Assembly: GCA_002634385.1 (NCBI GenBank)
Contig: NSJL01000029.1
Coordinates: 1 to 47,493 of the forward strand
Source of the DNA: Nitrospira sp.
GTDB taxonomy: Bacteria > Nitrospirota > Thermodesulfovibrionia > Thermodesulfovibrionales > Dissulfurispiraceae
DNA length: 47,493 bases
Reading direction: 5' to 3'
The notes below the pieces were generated by a model. It had not been told where the DNA came from. It did not search any database and saw only the letters and a program-made list of their open reading frames with translations. Shown one piece after another: positions 40,936 to 47,493 of the stretch; within the stretch, counting starts at the first letter, position 1, and each line of letters begins with the position of its first letter. The translations under genes were made by a program, and so were the position numbers.

Positions 40936-42143
40936 AACTCCAGAACCCTTTCCCCCTCATTCTCCAGCGCATACCACACCGAAAGATAATCCCGCACCTG
41001 CCGGGTGATGAGGAAGTTGGTGCGGACATACTCCCTGCCCCTGTCCCCCATCCTCCTTACCATGTCCGGGTTGTTAAGGCACTGCCGGATACGAAAGGCG
41101 GCCCCCTCCGGCGAATGGACCAGGAACCCGGTGATCCCGTGGACGATCTGGAGGGGGATGCCTCCTGCCGCCCCGCCGATGACCGGCTTCCCTTTCCACA
41201 TGGCCTCGGAGACCGTCAGGCCGAAACCCTCCTTGAGGGACTTCTGGAGCACTACGGTGGCGGCCCGCTGCAGGGCATTGATATCCGTATCGCTGAAAGG
41301 CGGCAGCAGAAGCACAAAGATATCGGGATCGTCGGCCGCATAGTTTTTCACTTCCTCCAGCACGCGCGCACCTTCAGGGTCGTCGTCCGCGGGGCTCCCG
41401 GCAAGGACGAGAATGCAGTCGTTGTATTTCTTGACTATGCGGTAGGCCTGGATCACCCCGATCGGATCCTTGAACCGGTCGAACCGGGAAACCTGGAGAA
41501 TGAGGGGCCGGTCCCCGGGAATACCGAGCCGTTCCAGCGACTCCGCAATCTCCGTACCCGTAAGCTCCCGGTTCTTGTCGCTCAGGGGATCGATGGAGGG
41601 CGCGACGATGAATTCGCTCAAGGGCAGGGCACGGGCGAAGCGGGCGACCGAGAAGACGAGCCCGTCGTACTGCGTGCAGTACCGTGCAATCGCCGCGAAC
41701 ACGTCCGGTGACGGATTTCCGAGGTCGATATGGCACCTCCATATCCAGGTCCCTTTCTTCCGGTGCTCCACAAGGGCCGCGGGCTGCGGGTCATGAATCA
41801 GGACCGCGTCCGCCTCGAGATCAAGCTTCCCGGCGTTCGCCCGGTTGATCTCCCGGTGGTGCCGCCACATATCCTCGGTGATCCTCTCGGGGCCCCCCTG
41901 CAGGGCATTGTGGATCTTTTTGGTGATATCGTAGAAGCGCTCATCCCCCTGGATCACCTCCCATCGCGACCGGATATCTAGGGCAGAGAGGATGGGGATC
42001 ATCCTCTGCAGGATTTCGGCGACGCCCCCACCCGCTTTCGTCGAGTTGATGTGCAGGAAGGACCTGCCCCCGAGCCTTTCCCCCAGCTTCCGGAGGAGGA
42101 GCAGGTCCCCCTTCGGCGCGACACCCGCATATCTGTCCATCAT
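40932..42143 (-). CDS. treT: trehalose glycosyltransferring synthase (GT4)
   Basis: This 403-residue GT-B enzyme joins an NDP-glucose directly to glucose and needs no phosphatase. HINSTKAGGGVAEIL (31-45) is the TreT glycine-rich signature. HDPQPAALV, SRFDRFKDPIGVIQAY and the C-terminal EGFGLTVSEAMWKGKPVIGG (E-x7-E nucleotide-sugar motif) follow. The ATG overlaps the stop of the preceding gene by 4 bases, with an adjacent second ATG. glgC in the same operon would supply ADP-glucose, the donor used by some TreT enzymes. Confidence 0.92.
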   Translation of the reverse strand: MMDRYAGVAPKGDLLLLRKLGERLGGRSFLHINSTKAGGGVAEILQRMIPILSALDIRSRWEVIQGDERFYDITKKIHNALQGGPERITEDMWRHHREINRANAGKLDLEADAVLIHDPQPAALVEHRKKGTWIWRCHIDLGNPSPDVFAAIARYCTQYDGLVFSVARFARALPLSEFIVAPSIDPLSDKNRELTGTEIAESLERLGIPGDRPLILQVSRFDRFKDPIGVIQAYRIVKKYNDCILVLAGSPADDDPEGARVLEEVKNYAADDPDIFVLLLPPFSDTDINALQRAATVVLQKSLKEGFGLTVSEAMWKGKPVIGGAAGGIPLQIVHGITGFLVHSPEGAAFRIRQCLNNPDMVRRMGDRGREYVRTNFLITRQVRDYLSVWYALENEGERVLEL

Positions 42144-42802
42144 GGCGCGATCACCTCCATCCCTCTCCGCACCGTCTCTTCCACCGCTTCCACGATATGC
42201 TCCCGGATCCCCTCGATGTGGTGCATGAAGGGATCAATCCCCTCGATCGTACGGGCGAGCTCCCCAAGTCCCAGAGCTTCCTCAGTCCAGCGGGAAAAGT
42301 CGTCCCGCCCCGTGCGGACCCGGGCCTCGTAGAAGTGATAATAGAGGGACGCCGTGTCAGCATAGCGCACCGCCATGAGGAACTCTGCCAGGTTGCGCAC
42401 CCGGATGCCGGCGAGGAAAGTGAGGGTGACGGTTTCGTTGAAGTAGAATTCCTCTCCCGGCAGGGCCTCGCGGGGTTCGGGGAAGTTTTCCCGGTATCTG
42501 TCGATCACCCGGAGGAGCTCGGTCCTGAGCTCGTCGATGTTCCGGCAGGAGTAGGGGTCAATATTGGAGAGGTGCTCCGAGAGGGAGCGCTCTTCGATGC
42601 TCTCCCCTGCCCAGTGGGCAAAATCGTTGGTGTATTCCAGAATGTGCCCCTTCAGGAAATACTGGTACGTATGATGAAAGAGGGACGCGGGGCTCACTTC
42701 CGCAATGTTGTCCCGCAGCTCGCCGAGGTTCTTTGCCTTCCTCCCCGTCGACTTCAGAATGCTCACACTCTGCTTGAATTCAAACTCCCTTGTTCCTTCC
42801 AT
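42140..42802 (-). CDS. hypothetical protein coupled to treT (DUF5752-like)
   Basis: This is a 220-residue soluble protein without catalytic motifs. It has an internal repeat-like pattern: residues 23-75 (NLGELRDNIAEVSPASLFHHTYQYF...FAHWAGESI) resemble 137-190 (NLAEFLMAVRYADTASLYYHFYEAR...FSRWTEEALG), each with an Asn-Leu-(Gly/Ala)-Glu start, a His/Tyr-rich helix and an (F)xxW end. It lies between mscS (23-base overlap) and treT (4-base overlap), so tight coupling to TreT is clear. I recall DUF5752 proteins beside TreT; this name needs a profile search. A regulatory or scaffolding partner of TreT is the best guess. Confidence 0.7.
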   Translation of the reverse strand: MEGTREFEFKQSVSILKSTGRKAKNLGELRDNIAEVSPASLFHHTYQYFLKGHILEYTNDFAHWAGESIEERSLSEHLSNIDPYSCRNIDELRTELLRVIDRYRENFPEPREALPGEEFYFNETVTLTFLAGIRVRNLAEFLMAVRYADTASLYYHFYEARVRTGRDDFSRWTEEALGLGELARTIEGIDPFMHHIEGIREHIVEAVEETVRRGMEVIAP

Positions 42803-43832
42803 GCTTGTCCTCCCTCAGGTAAACAGTCCGGTGCGGGAAGGGGATCTCTATCCCTTCCTCCCGGAACCGCCGGAAGATCCTCTTCCTGATTTCGTGCTGC
42901 GCAAGATATTGATCGACGAACTCATTCACCCGGCAGATGAGGGTGAAGTCGAGAGAGCTGTCTCCGAAACCCGGAATGAAGCGGACAAAGGGCTCCGCAT
43001 CGGTCAGCAGACCCTGAATGTCTTCTGCCGCCTTCTTCGCCTCTTCGATGAGGATCCGTTCCACGGTATCGGGATCGGACGCATAGCTGACGCGGACCGG
43101 GATCAACAGCGACATCTCCTTTTCCGGGAGGTAATAGTTCGTGACAATGCTCTGGGACAGCTTGCTGTTCGGAATGATCACCATATTGTTCGGGAGCATG
43201 CGCACCCGCACCGTCCGCCAGGTGATGTCCGTGACATATCCTTCCTGTCCGTTTTCGAGACGGATGAAATCCCCCACCCGTATGGACTTTTCAAGGAGAA
43301 TGTGGATCCCGGCGAAGAGGTTGGCAAGGGTGTCCTGCAGGGCCAGGGCCGCAGCGAGGCCGCCCACCCCCAGGGCGGTGAGCAGGGGGGCGATGGAGAC
43401 GCCGAGCACACTGAGAGTGACGAGCACGCCGATGGTCAGGATGGTGCCCTTGATGATGGCGTAGGCGAGACCGGTGGTGGAGAGGGGGATCTCCGTCTTC
43501 CGGATATAGTCCTTGAAGATGCGGCCTGCCAGGTTTGCGGCCGCGATAGTGATGGAGAGGATGAGGAGCACGTAAACGGCCTGGTTGAAGCGGTGCAGAT
43601 ATCTTTCCGGGAGGTCCGAAGAGGCGAGGCCGAAAGAGAGCCCGACCGCGATGCACCAGTAGAGCGAGGGCACCCTGATGACGCTGATGACGAGGTCATC
43701 GAGATCGGTGGCGGTGCGCACCGACCACCGGTGGAGCAGCCGGAGCAGGAAAGCCCGGAAAACAAGGAGAACTCCCGAGGAGGCAAGGGCAATAAGAGCG
43801 GGGATCAGAAACCTGTCATACGATATATCCAT
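42780..43832 (-). CDS. MscS-family mechanosensitive channel
   Basis: This is a 350-residue protein. Four or five helices precede the pore helix TM3, which has the Ala/Gly pattern LLTALGVGGLAAALALQDTLANLFAG (about 153-178). The beta domain follows with SIRVGDFIRLENGQEGYVTDITWRTVRVRMLPNNMVIIPNS, a textbook MscS motif. A C-terminal alpha/beta domain ends the protein. MscS opens under membrane tension to release solutes on hypo-osmotic shock. GGAG lies ten bases before the ATG. As first gene of the trehalose block it pairs a solute release valve with solute synthesis. Confidence 0.95.
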   Translation of the reverse strand: MDISYDRFLIPALIALASSGVLLVFRAFLLRLLHRWSVRTATDLDDLVISVIRVPSLYWCIAVGLSFGLASSDLPERYLHRFNQAVYVLLILSITIAAANLAGRIFKDYIRKTEIPLSTTGLAYAIIKGTILTIGVLVTLSVLGVSIAPLLTALGVGGLAAALALQDTLANLFAGIHILLEKSIRVGDFIRLENGQEGYVTDITWRTVRVRMLPNNMVIIPNSKLSQSIVTNYYLPEKEMSLLIPVRVSYASDPDTVERILIEEAKKAAEDIQGLLTDAEPFVRFIPGFGDSSLDFTLICRVNEFVDQYLAQHEIRKRIFRRFREEGIEIPFPHRTVYLREDKHGRNKGV

Positions 43833-43917
43833 GGATCAGTTTCTCCTTTTCACGTTCAAAACACCGCCGTACCGGCAAAAGCGGCCCCCACTCCTGCCCC
43901 GCTCCTTTCGGCTCCCG

Positions 43918-44496
43918 TCATCGATGCCGCTCTTCCACGAGCACGAAGCGATCACGCCTGTTCTTCGCCCGGCATTCCTCGGTAGTGTCCTTGCAGACCG
44001 GCTTTTCCTCTCCGAAACTCACCGGCTCAATCCTGCCCGAGGGGATACCGGAAGCGACCAGGTACTCCTTTGCGGCATGCGCCCTCTTGTCGCCGAGAGC
44101 GAGATTGTATTCATTCGTTCCCCTGTCGTCACAATAGCCCTCGACAATTACCTTTGCATCCCGGTTTTTTGAAAGAAAAGAGGATACTTCCGTCAGCGCG
44201 GGTTTTGCATCATCCCTGATATCGTACTTGTCATAATCGAAGTAGATATCATTGAAGCTCTTTCCCAGTTCTGTCCCGTGGGTCTTGGGTGCGGACTGCT
44301 CGGCAACAGGCAGCTTTTTCTCGCTCAGCATCTCTCTTCCTGTCATGGATGCCGGGGGTACGGAGTTGCTTTTTGCCACTTCCTTTTCCATGGGGGAAAC
44401 GGCTTCGGGGGCCACGGCCACTTTCTTCTGTGAGCATCCGGTGATAGAGAGGAATCCTGCCACTGCAATAACCATGATAAGGGATAAACGTTTCAT
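43918..44496 (-). CDS. pal: peptidoglycan-associated lipoprotein, Pal/OmpA family
   Basis: This is a 192-residue lipoprotein. The signal ends at SITGC with the lipid-bearing Cys at residue 21. A Lys/Glu/Pro-rich linker (25-85) leads to the OmpA-like domain (about 88-190) with IYFDYDKYDI, VIVEGYCDDRGTNEYNLALGDKRA (peptidoglycan-binding Asp and Arg) and RRDRFV. It tethers the outer membrane to the wall, usually within Tol-Pal, but no tol genes are nearby. GAGGAGG precedes the ATG at 44496; the frame open to 44577 has no signal peptide. Confidence 0.92.
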   Translation of the reverse strand: MKRLSLIMVIAVAGFLSITGCSQKKVAVAPEAVSPMEKEVAKSNSVPPASMTGREMLSEKKLPVAEQSAPKTHGTELGKSFNDIYFDYDKYDIRDDAKPALTEVSSFLSKNRDAKVIVEGYCDDRGTNEYNLALGDKRAHAAKEYLVASGIPSGRIEPVSFGEEKPVCKDTTEECRAKNRRDRFVLVEERHR

Positions 44497-44701
44497 CTGT
44501 TCCTCCTCATTTGTGAGTTTTACGGGAATTGACTTGAATGCCGTGCCGGGCAAAGGCCACGGTATCCGGCAACGCAACGGAACCGGCCGGGCCTGATGCC
44601 CGGGGGCCCTTTGTCCCGTAGCGTAACAGAGTGCAGTTGTCCAGACAGTAATATCCTCATTGTCCCCGGGAAGGCCGAGGCACCTTCCCCTGCCGCACCG
44701 C

Positions 44702-45124
44702 TCAAGATTCCACTACGCGCATTCCTTCCGCTGCCGCGGCTTCCCGCAGGCGCTTATCCACTGAAGAAAAGACAAAGGAAAGCCCGCCACGACACTCCTT
44801 CACAATCTTCGCGGCGGAGAGATGAAGGGCATCGAAACGGCGCAGTCCGTACTTATTGACGAGCCGGCCCGCTTCCATATCGTCGAAATCGATAACCGCG
44901 AAGTGGGGCCAATCCCGTGAGAAAGCGTTCACCAGGGAGTCATACTCCGTCCTGGACAGGTCCTCCTGTCTGAACCGGATGTCCAGGGCCGCGATAATCT
45001 CGGTGTATGCTACCCGGCATGTTGCAATGATCTCGGCCTCGGCGGCCCACTCCCGTACCAATGCGGAATGGGGCTCGTCGAGGTACAGCTTGACAAGACT
45101 GCTCGTGCCGAGGTAGAGGATCAC
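44702..45124 (-). CDS. vapC: VapC-like PIN-domain toxin lacking the first catalytic Asp
   Basis: This 140-residue PIN domain starts at GTG 45124. PIN RNases need an acidic quartet. Here the N-terminal motif reads MILYLGTSSLVKLY, with Gly6 (GGC) where nearly all family members have Asp (GAC). The other acids are present: E42 (TEIIAAL), D98 (RRFDALHLSAA) and D123 (SSVDKRL). The start overlaps the antitoxin stop by GTGA, the usual toxin-antitoxin coupling. Loss of the first Asp should weaken or abolish RNase activity, so it may be a dead toxin, unless the base is a sequencing error. Confidence 0.85.
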   Translation of the reverse strand: MILYLGTSSLVKLYLDEPHSALVREWAAEAEIIATCRVAYTEIIAALDIRFRQEDLSRTEYDSLVNAFSRDWPHFAVIDFDDMEAGRLVNKYGLRRFDALHLSAAKIVKECRGGLSFVFSSVDKRLREAAAAEGMRVVES

Positions 45125-45381
45125 CGGCGTTCCTCCAGGATCGTTTCGGAGAGGGGGACTCCCCGCAGGGTAATCCCTCCAAGGCCCTGCGGCTTCTCCC
45201 CCGACCAGCGTGCCCTTCCCGTGGCAATCAAAGTCCGGATCGCTTTCCTCTCTTCAGAGAGGGGAATAATCATGGCTACTTCCTCGCCATGGTCCGTGAT
45301 CACCACCGGCTCTCCCTTGCGCGCCCGATCAATATACATACTGAGCTTTGCTTTTAGTTCTTTTATTCCGGCAATTTGCAT
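45121..45381 (-). CDS. vapB: Phd/YefM-family antitoxin
   Basis: This 86-residue antitoxin begins MQIAGIKELKAKLSMYID, the Phd/YefM dimer and DNA-binding fold, with GEPVVITDHGEEVAMIIP as its strand region. The C-terminal 35 residues (from about 50) would wrap the PIN toxin. The ATG at 45381 has GGAG before it, better than the frame's start at 45399. It should repress its own promoter at 45413-45442, where a strong -35/-10 is seen. The toxin start overlaps its stop. Confidence 0.87.
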   Translation of the reverse strand: MQIAGIKELKAKLSMYIDRARKGEPVVITDHGEEVAMIIPLSEERKAIRTLIATGRARWSGEKPQGLGGITLRGVPLSETILEERR

Positions 45382-45412
45382 TATGACTCCATCCAACAAA
45401 CAAAGTGGTTAC

Positions 45413-45442
45413 ATTTTAAACACATTGAGGTTATAATGTCAA
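45413..45442 (-). promoter_or_regulatory. consensus promoter of the antitoxin-toxin operon
   Basis: On the minus strand TTGACA (45437-45442) is followed after 18 bases by TAAAAT (45413-45418). The -35 is perfect. Repeated GGTTA(C/T) elements across the spacer could be antitoxin contacts. Confidence 0.65.
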
Positions 45443-45459
45443 TACAAAAAGGACGCTAT

Positions 45460-45565
45460 CAGCACTTTCCGGTGAAAGGAGCGGTCAGCGCGGCACTCTC
45501 AAGGAGATACTCGTTCACCGGGAAGTGCTGCTCCTCACAGGACGGGCTTGACAGACGCCAAGCCC
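45460..45565 (+). repeat. two hairpins in the vapB/DUF2254 intergenic region
   Basis: A 17-base arm beginning CAGCACTTTCC (45460-45476) pairs with TTCACCGGGAAGTGCTG (45514-45530) with only one G-U position. A second perfect stem, GGGCTTG (45544-45550)/CAAGCCC (45559-45565), follows. Neither has a T tract. They precede the DUF2254 gene, so a leader role is possible. I see no gene in 45443-45673. Confidence 0.6.
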
Positions 45566-45673
45566 CGGTTTAAAAGATAAATAGGAAGCGGTGCACTGCC
45601 GTTGGGCACACCTCCGGAATAGAAGCCGGCAAGGAGAAAGGTGAGCGCGGGACATCCCGCAGGAGCCGCCATC

Positions 45674-47017
45674 ATGAATATCCTCAGCAACGTGAAACTC
45701 AGCTCTTTCTGGGATACGCTCCGTACGAGCTACTGGTTCGTCCCGATGCTCATGGCGGTCGCTTCAGCGGCGCTCTGGGTCGTCCTGTACACCCTGGACC
45801 TCCGCCTGGAAGATACGACTATCCGCAGCCTTCGATGGATTTATACCGGGGGCCCGGACGGTGCGCGCGACGTCCTCTCCGCGATTGCAGGATCGATGAT
45901 CACGGTTACCGGAGTGGTCTTCTCGATAACCATCGTTGCGCTTACCCTCGCCTCGCAGCAGTTCGGCCCCTTCCTGCTCCGCAACTTCATGCGTGATAAA
46001 GGCAACCAGGTCGTCCTCGGCACCTTCATTGCGACCTTTCTCTTCTGCCTGCTCGCCTTGAGAACAGTGCGCGGGACCGGAAACATCATCTTTGTCCCCC
46101 ATCTTTCCGTATCTGCCGGCGTCATGCTGGCGCTGCTCAGTCTCGGCGTTCTCATCTATTTCATCCATCACGTCTCCGCGTTCATCCAGGCCTCTACCAT
46201 TATTTCAGTCGTCAGCCGCGACCTGGAAGATGCAATAGACCGGCTTTTCCCTGAACAGCTCGGCCATGGCATATCGGAATACGCGGAACCGGCAGCACCG
46301 GAATGGGAGATTCCCGTACGCTTTACCACGGAATCCAGTCCCGTAGCCGCACACGGGTATGGGTACATAAAGGCAATCGATACCGATACCCTGCTCGGAA
46401 TAGCGGGGGAACGCGACATCGTTATACGGCTGATGAAACGGCCGGGGGATTTCACCGGGGCACACGATGTGATCGCGACGGTATGGCCCGGAGAGGCAGT
46501 CGATGATGACCTGGGAGCAGCGATCAACGAATCGATACTCCTCGGGAATCAGCGTACGGCGACGCAGGATGTGGAGTTCGTCGTCAACCAGATCGCTGAA
46601 GTCGCTGTCCGGGCCCTCTCTCCGGGAATAAACGATCCCTTCACCGCGGTCATCTGTATCGACCACCTCGGCCAGGGGCTCCGCCGTATGGCGGGGAGGT
46701 CGATCCCCTCTCCCTTCCGCTACGACGGGGACGGGACCCTGCGCGTCATCGCCTACCCCTCCACCTTTGCCGATGTGGCCGCAACCGCCTTCGATCAGAT
46801 ACGCTATTACGGCCGGTCGAACGTGGTGGTAACCAGGCGGCTTCTCGAGACAATCAGCGCCGTTGCTCCCCACCTCCGCCGCCAGGAGGACCGGAAGGCG
46901 CTCCTCCGCCAGGCGGAAATGATCGAACGCGGAAGCCGCGAGGGAATTGTTGAAGAGGAAGACCGCAAGGAGATACGGCGGATATACCGGGAAACCCTCG
47001 CTGCGCTTACGTATTGA
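45674..47017 (+). CDS. DUF2254-family membrane protein
   Basis: This is a 447-residue protein. Helices lie at about 22-43, 67-97 (SAIAGSMITVTGVVFSITIVALTLASQQFGP, the family hallmark), 110-130 and 140-165 (YFIHHVSAFIQ). A large cytoplasmic C-terminal domain carries QTATQDVEFV-like GNQRTATQDVEF and LSPGINDPFTAV. The biochemical role of DUF2254 is unknown to me; a channel or transporter-like function is possible. The ATG at 45674 has AGGAG nine bases upstream. A GTG at 45641 preceded by AAGGAG is an equal alternative and would add 11 residues. Confidence 0.85.
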   Translation: MNILSNVKLSSFWDTLRTSYWFVPMLMAVASAALWVVLYTLDLRLEDTTIRSLRWIYTGGPDGARDVLSAIAGSMITVTGVVFSITIVALTLASQQFGPFLLRNFMRDKGNQVVLGTFIATFLFCLLALRTVRGTGNIIFVPHLSVSAGVMLALLSLGVLIYFIHHVSAFIQASTIISVVSRDLEDAIDRLFPEQLGHGISEYAEPAAPEWEIPVRFTTESSPVAAHGYGYIKAIDTDTLLGIAGERDIVIRLMKRPGDFTGAHDVIATVWPGEAVDDDLGAAINESILLGNQRTATQDVEFVVNQIAEVAVRALSPGINDPFTAVICIDHLGQGLRRMAGRSIPSPFRYDGDGTLRVIAYPSTFADVAATAFDQIRYYGRSNVVVTRRLLETISAVAPHLRRQEDRKALLRQAEMIERGSREGIVEEEDRKEIRRIYRETLAALTY

Positions 47018-47102
47018 TCCGTATGTGGATTGTTAATATTCCCCCATAGTTGGTTATACATAGCTAGATTCTGTTGCGGAAAATATTTTTAACAATAAAG
47101 AA

Positions 47103-47156
47103 GCCTGCTCCTTTTATAATTGGTGATTACCAGGCACCAAAAGGAAAGGAGCAGGC
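47103..47156 (+). promoter_or_regulatory. long hairpin that hides a ribosome binding site
   Basis: GCCTGCTCCTTT (47103-47114) is perfectly complementary to AAAGGAGCAGGC (47145-47156), and inside it TTGGTG (47120-47125) pairs with CACCAA (47135-47140). The right arm contains the AAGGAG of the following ORF, so the site is closed when RNA is read from upstream. Confidence 0.7.
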
Positions 47157-47157
47157 C

Positions 47158-47331
47158 GTGCGACAGAAAACGTTACAACAAGAATACCTGGACTTCAGCG
47201 GGAAGTCAAAATTGAAAGTGGTACGGCAGTACCGTGCGAAATACGAAGCCATAGGCCGAATACTTGAGGCCAATCCGGAGATAGTGGACATTGTTTTGCC
47301 TCAGACGGAAATGGACTTTCATGCAGCATGA
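47158..47331 (+). CDS. small hypothetical protein at the insertion-sequence edge
   Basis: This 57-residue protein starts at GTG 47158, seven bases after AGGAG. It has a basic helical N-terminus (RQKTLQQEYLDFSGKSKLK) and a second half with KYEAIGRILEANPEIVDIVL. It may be an IS-encoded accessory or leader protein, since its end overlaps by 13 bases the C-terminus of a convergent transposase. I cannot name a family. The ribosome site is buried in a hairpin. Confidence 0.5.
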   Translation: MRQKTLQQEYLDFSGKSKLKVVRQYRAKYEAIGRILEANPEIVDIVLPQTEMDFHAA

Positions 47332-47493
47332 GTTAAGGAAGAGCAATGCTCTCCTGAGCTTTGGTATTCCTGCCGCCTTTTGACTCTGCGCTGCTCTCTG
47401 GCGGCTTCCAGTTTTTGATCCCGCTCTTTGAAAATCTCCTGTTCTCTGCCGTTGAGCTTGTCGGCAGGAGCAATATAGCCGATGGCGCTATGG
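47319..47493 (-). CDS. C-terminal end of a DDE integrase-type transposase (runs off window)
   Basis: The last 58 codons of a minus-strand gene, ending TGA at 47319-47321, are visible. The translation starts HSAIGYIAPADKLNGREQEIF and continues with a charged helix (KERDQKLEAAREQRRVKRR). HSAIGY-x-PADK is the usual end of IS3/IS481-type integrase-core transposases (the 'HSALGYxTP' segment). The catalytic domain lies outside the window, so whether it is intact cannot be judged. Confidence 0.75.
   Translation of the reverse strand, partial: HSAIGYIAPADKLNGREQEIFKERDQKLEAAREQRRVKRRQEYQSSGEHCSSLTHAA

Overview
The window is a chromosomal stretch of a GC-rich, diderm (Gram-negative-type) bacterium. 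The cell type follows from a Pal/OmpA lipoprotein, other lipobox or signal-peptide proteins, a GspE/PilB-type ATPase and a good sigma-54 promoter match. The gene repertoire (CbbQ/NorQ-like ATPase, CxxCH protein, GH57 with TreT/TreY/TreZ, divergent ATP-PEPCK, small Cys-rich proteins) suggests Nitrospirota or Desulfobacterota. That placement is inference; no rRNA is present to prove it.

Layout. 1-5 kb: a truncated CbbQ/NorQ AAA+ gene with a structured leader, an exported haem-motif protein, infC (start codon apparently AUC), a zinc-ribbon protein, a cold-shock gene with a terminator in its leader, a Cys-rich partner and a membrane metallopeptidase. 5-7.7 kb: a CadC/SmtB-type repressor and a P1B metal ATPase under a visible operator. 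7.7-9.6 kb: mostly repeats around one small membrane protein. 9.6-13.7 kb: PEPCK-like, M50 protease, trpS and a ThiF/MoeB-like E1 enzyme. 13.7-15.9 kb: small hypothetical, lipoprotein and exported genes. 16.1-21.7 kb: a tight operon of GpgS-like glycosyltransferase, M23 peptidase, a membrane-sensor/HAMP protein fused to OtsA, and OtsB. 21.7-27.4 kb: a 171-bp MITE-like element, bifunctional PutA and a lone GspE/PilB-type ATPase.

27.6-43.8 kb, all on the minus strand, is a 16-kb osmotic-stress block. In transcription order it holds MscS, a hypothetical (DUF5752-like), TreT, TreZ, GH57, TreY, GlgC, a TM-helix channel-like protein, a ClC channel with CBS domains, and a histidine kinase. The genes from MscS to GlgC overlap or nearly touch. 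43.9-47.5 kb: Pal, a vapBC-like module whose toxin lacks its first catalytic Asp, a DUF2254 membrane protein and the edge of an insertion sequence.

How it works together (inference). The two osmolyte loci encode three complete trehalose routes: OtsAB from glucose-6-P, TreYZ from glucans, and TreT from an NDP-glucose plus glucose. They add a glucosylglycerate route (GpgS). They are interleaved with osmotic valves (MscS, channel-like protein, ClC) and two membrane sensors (the OtsA fusion and the kinase); PutA, for proline catabolism, lies between them. The most unusual item is the membrane-anchored sensor-HAMP-OtsA fusion, which would place trehalose-6-phosphate synthesis under direct envelope control. 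Long ORFs antisense to the trehalose genes are treated as shadows of high-GC coding sequence.
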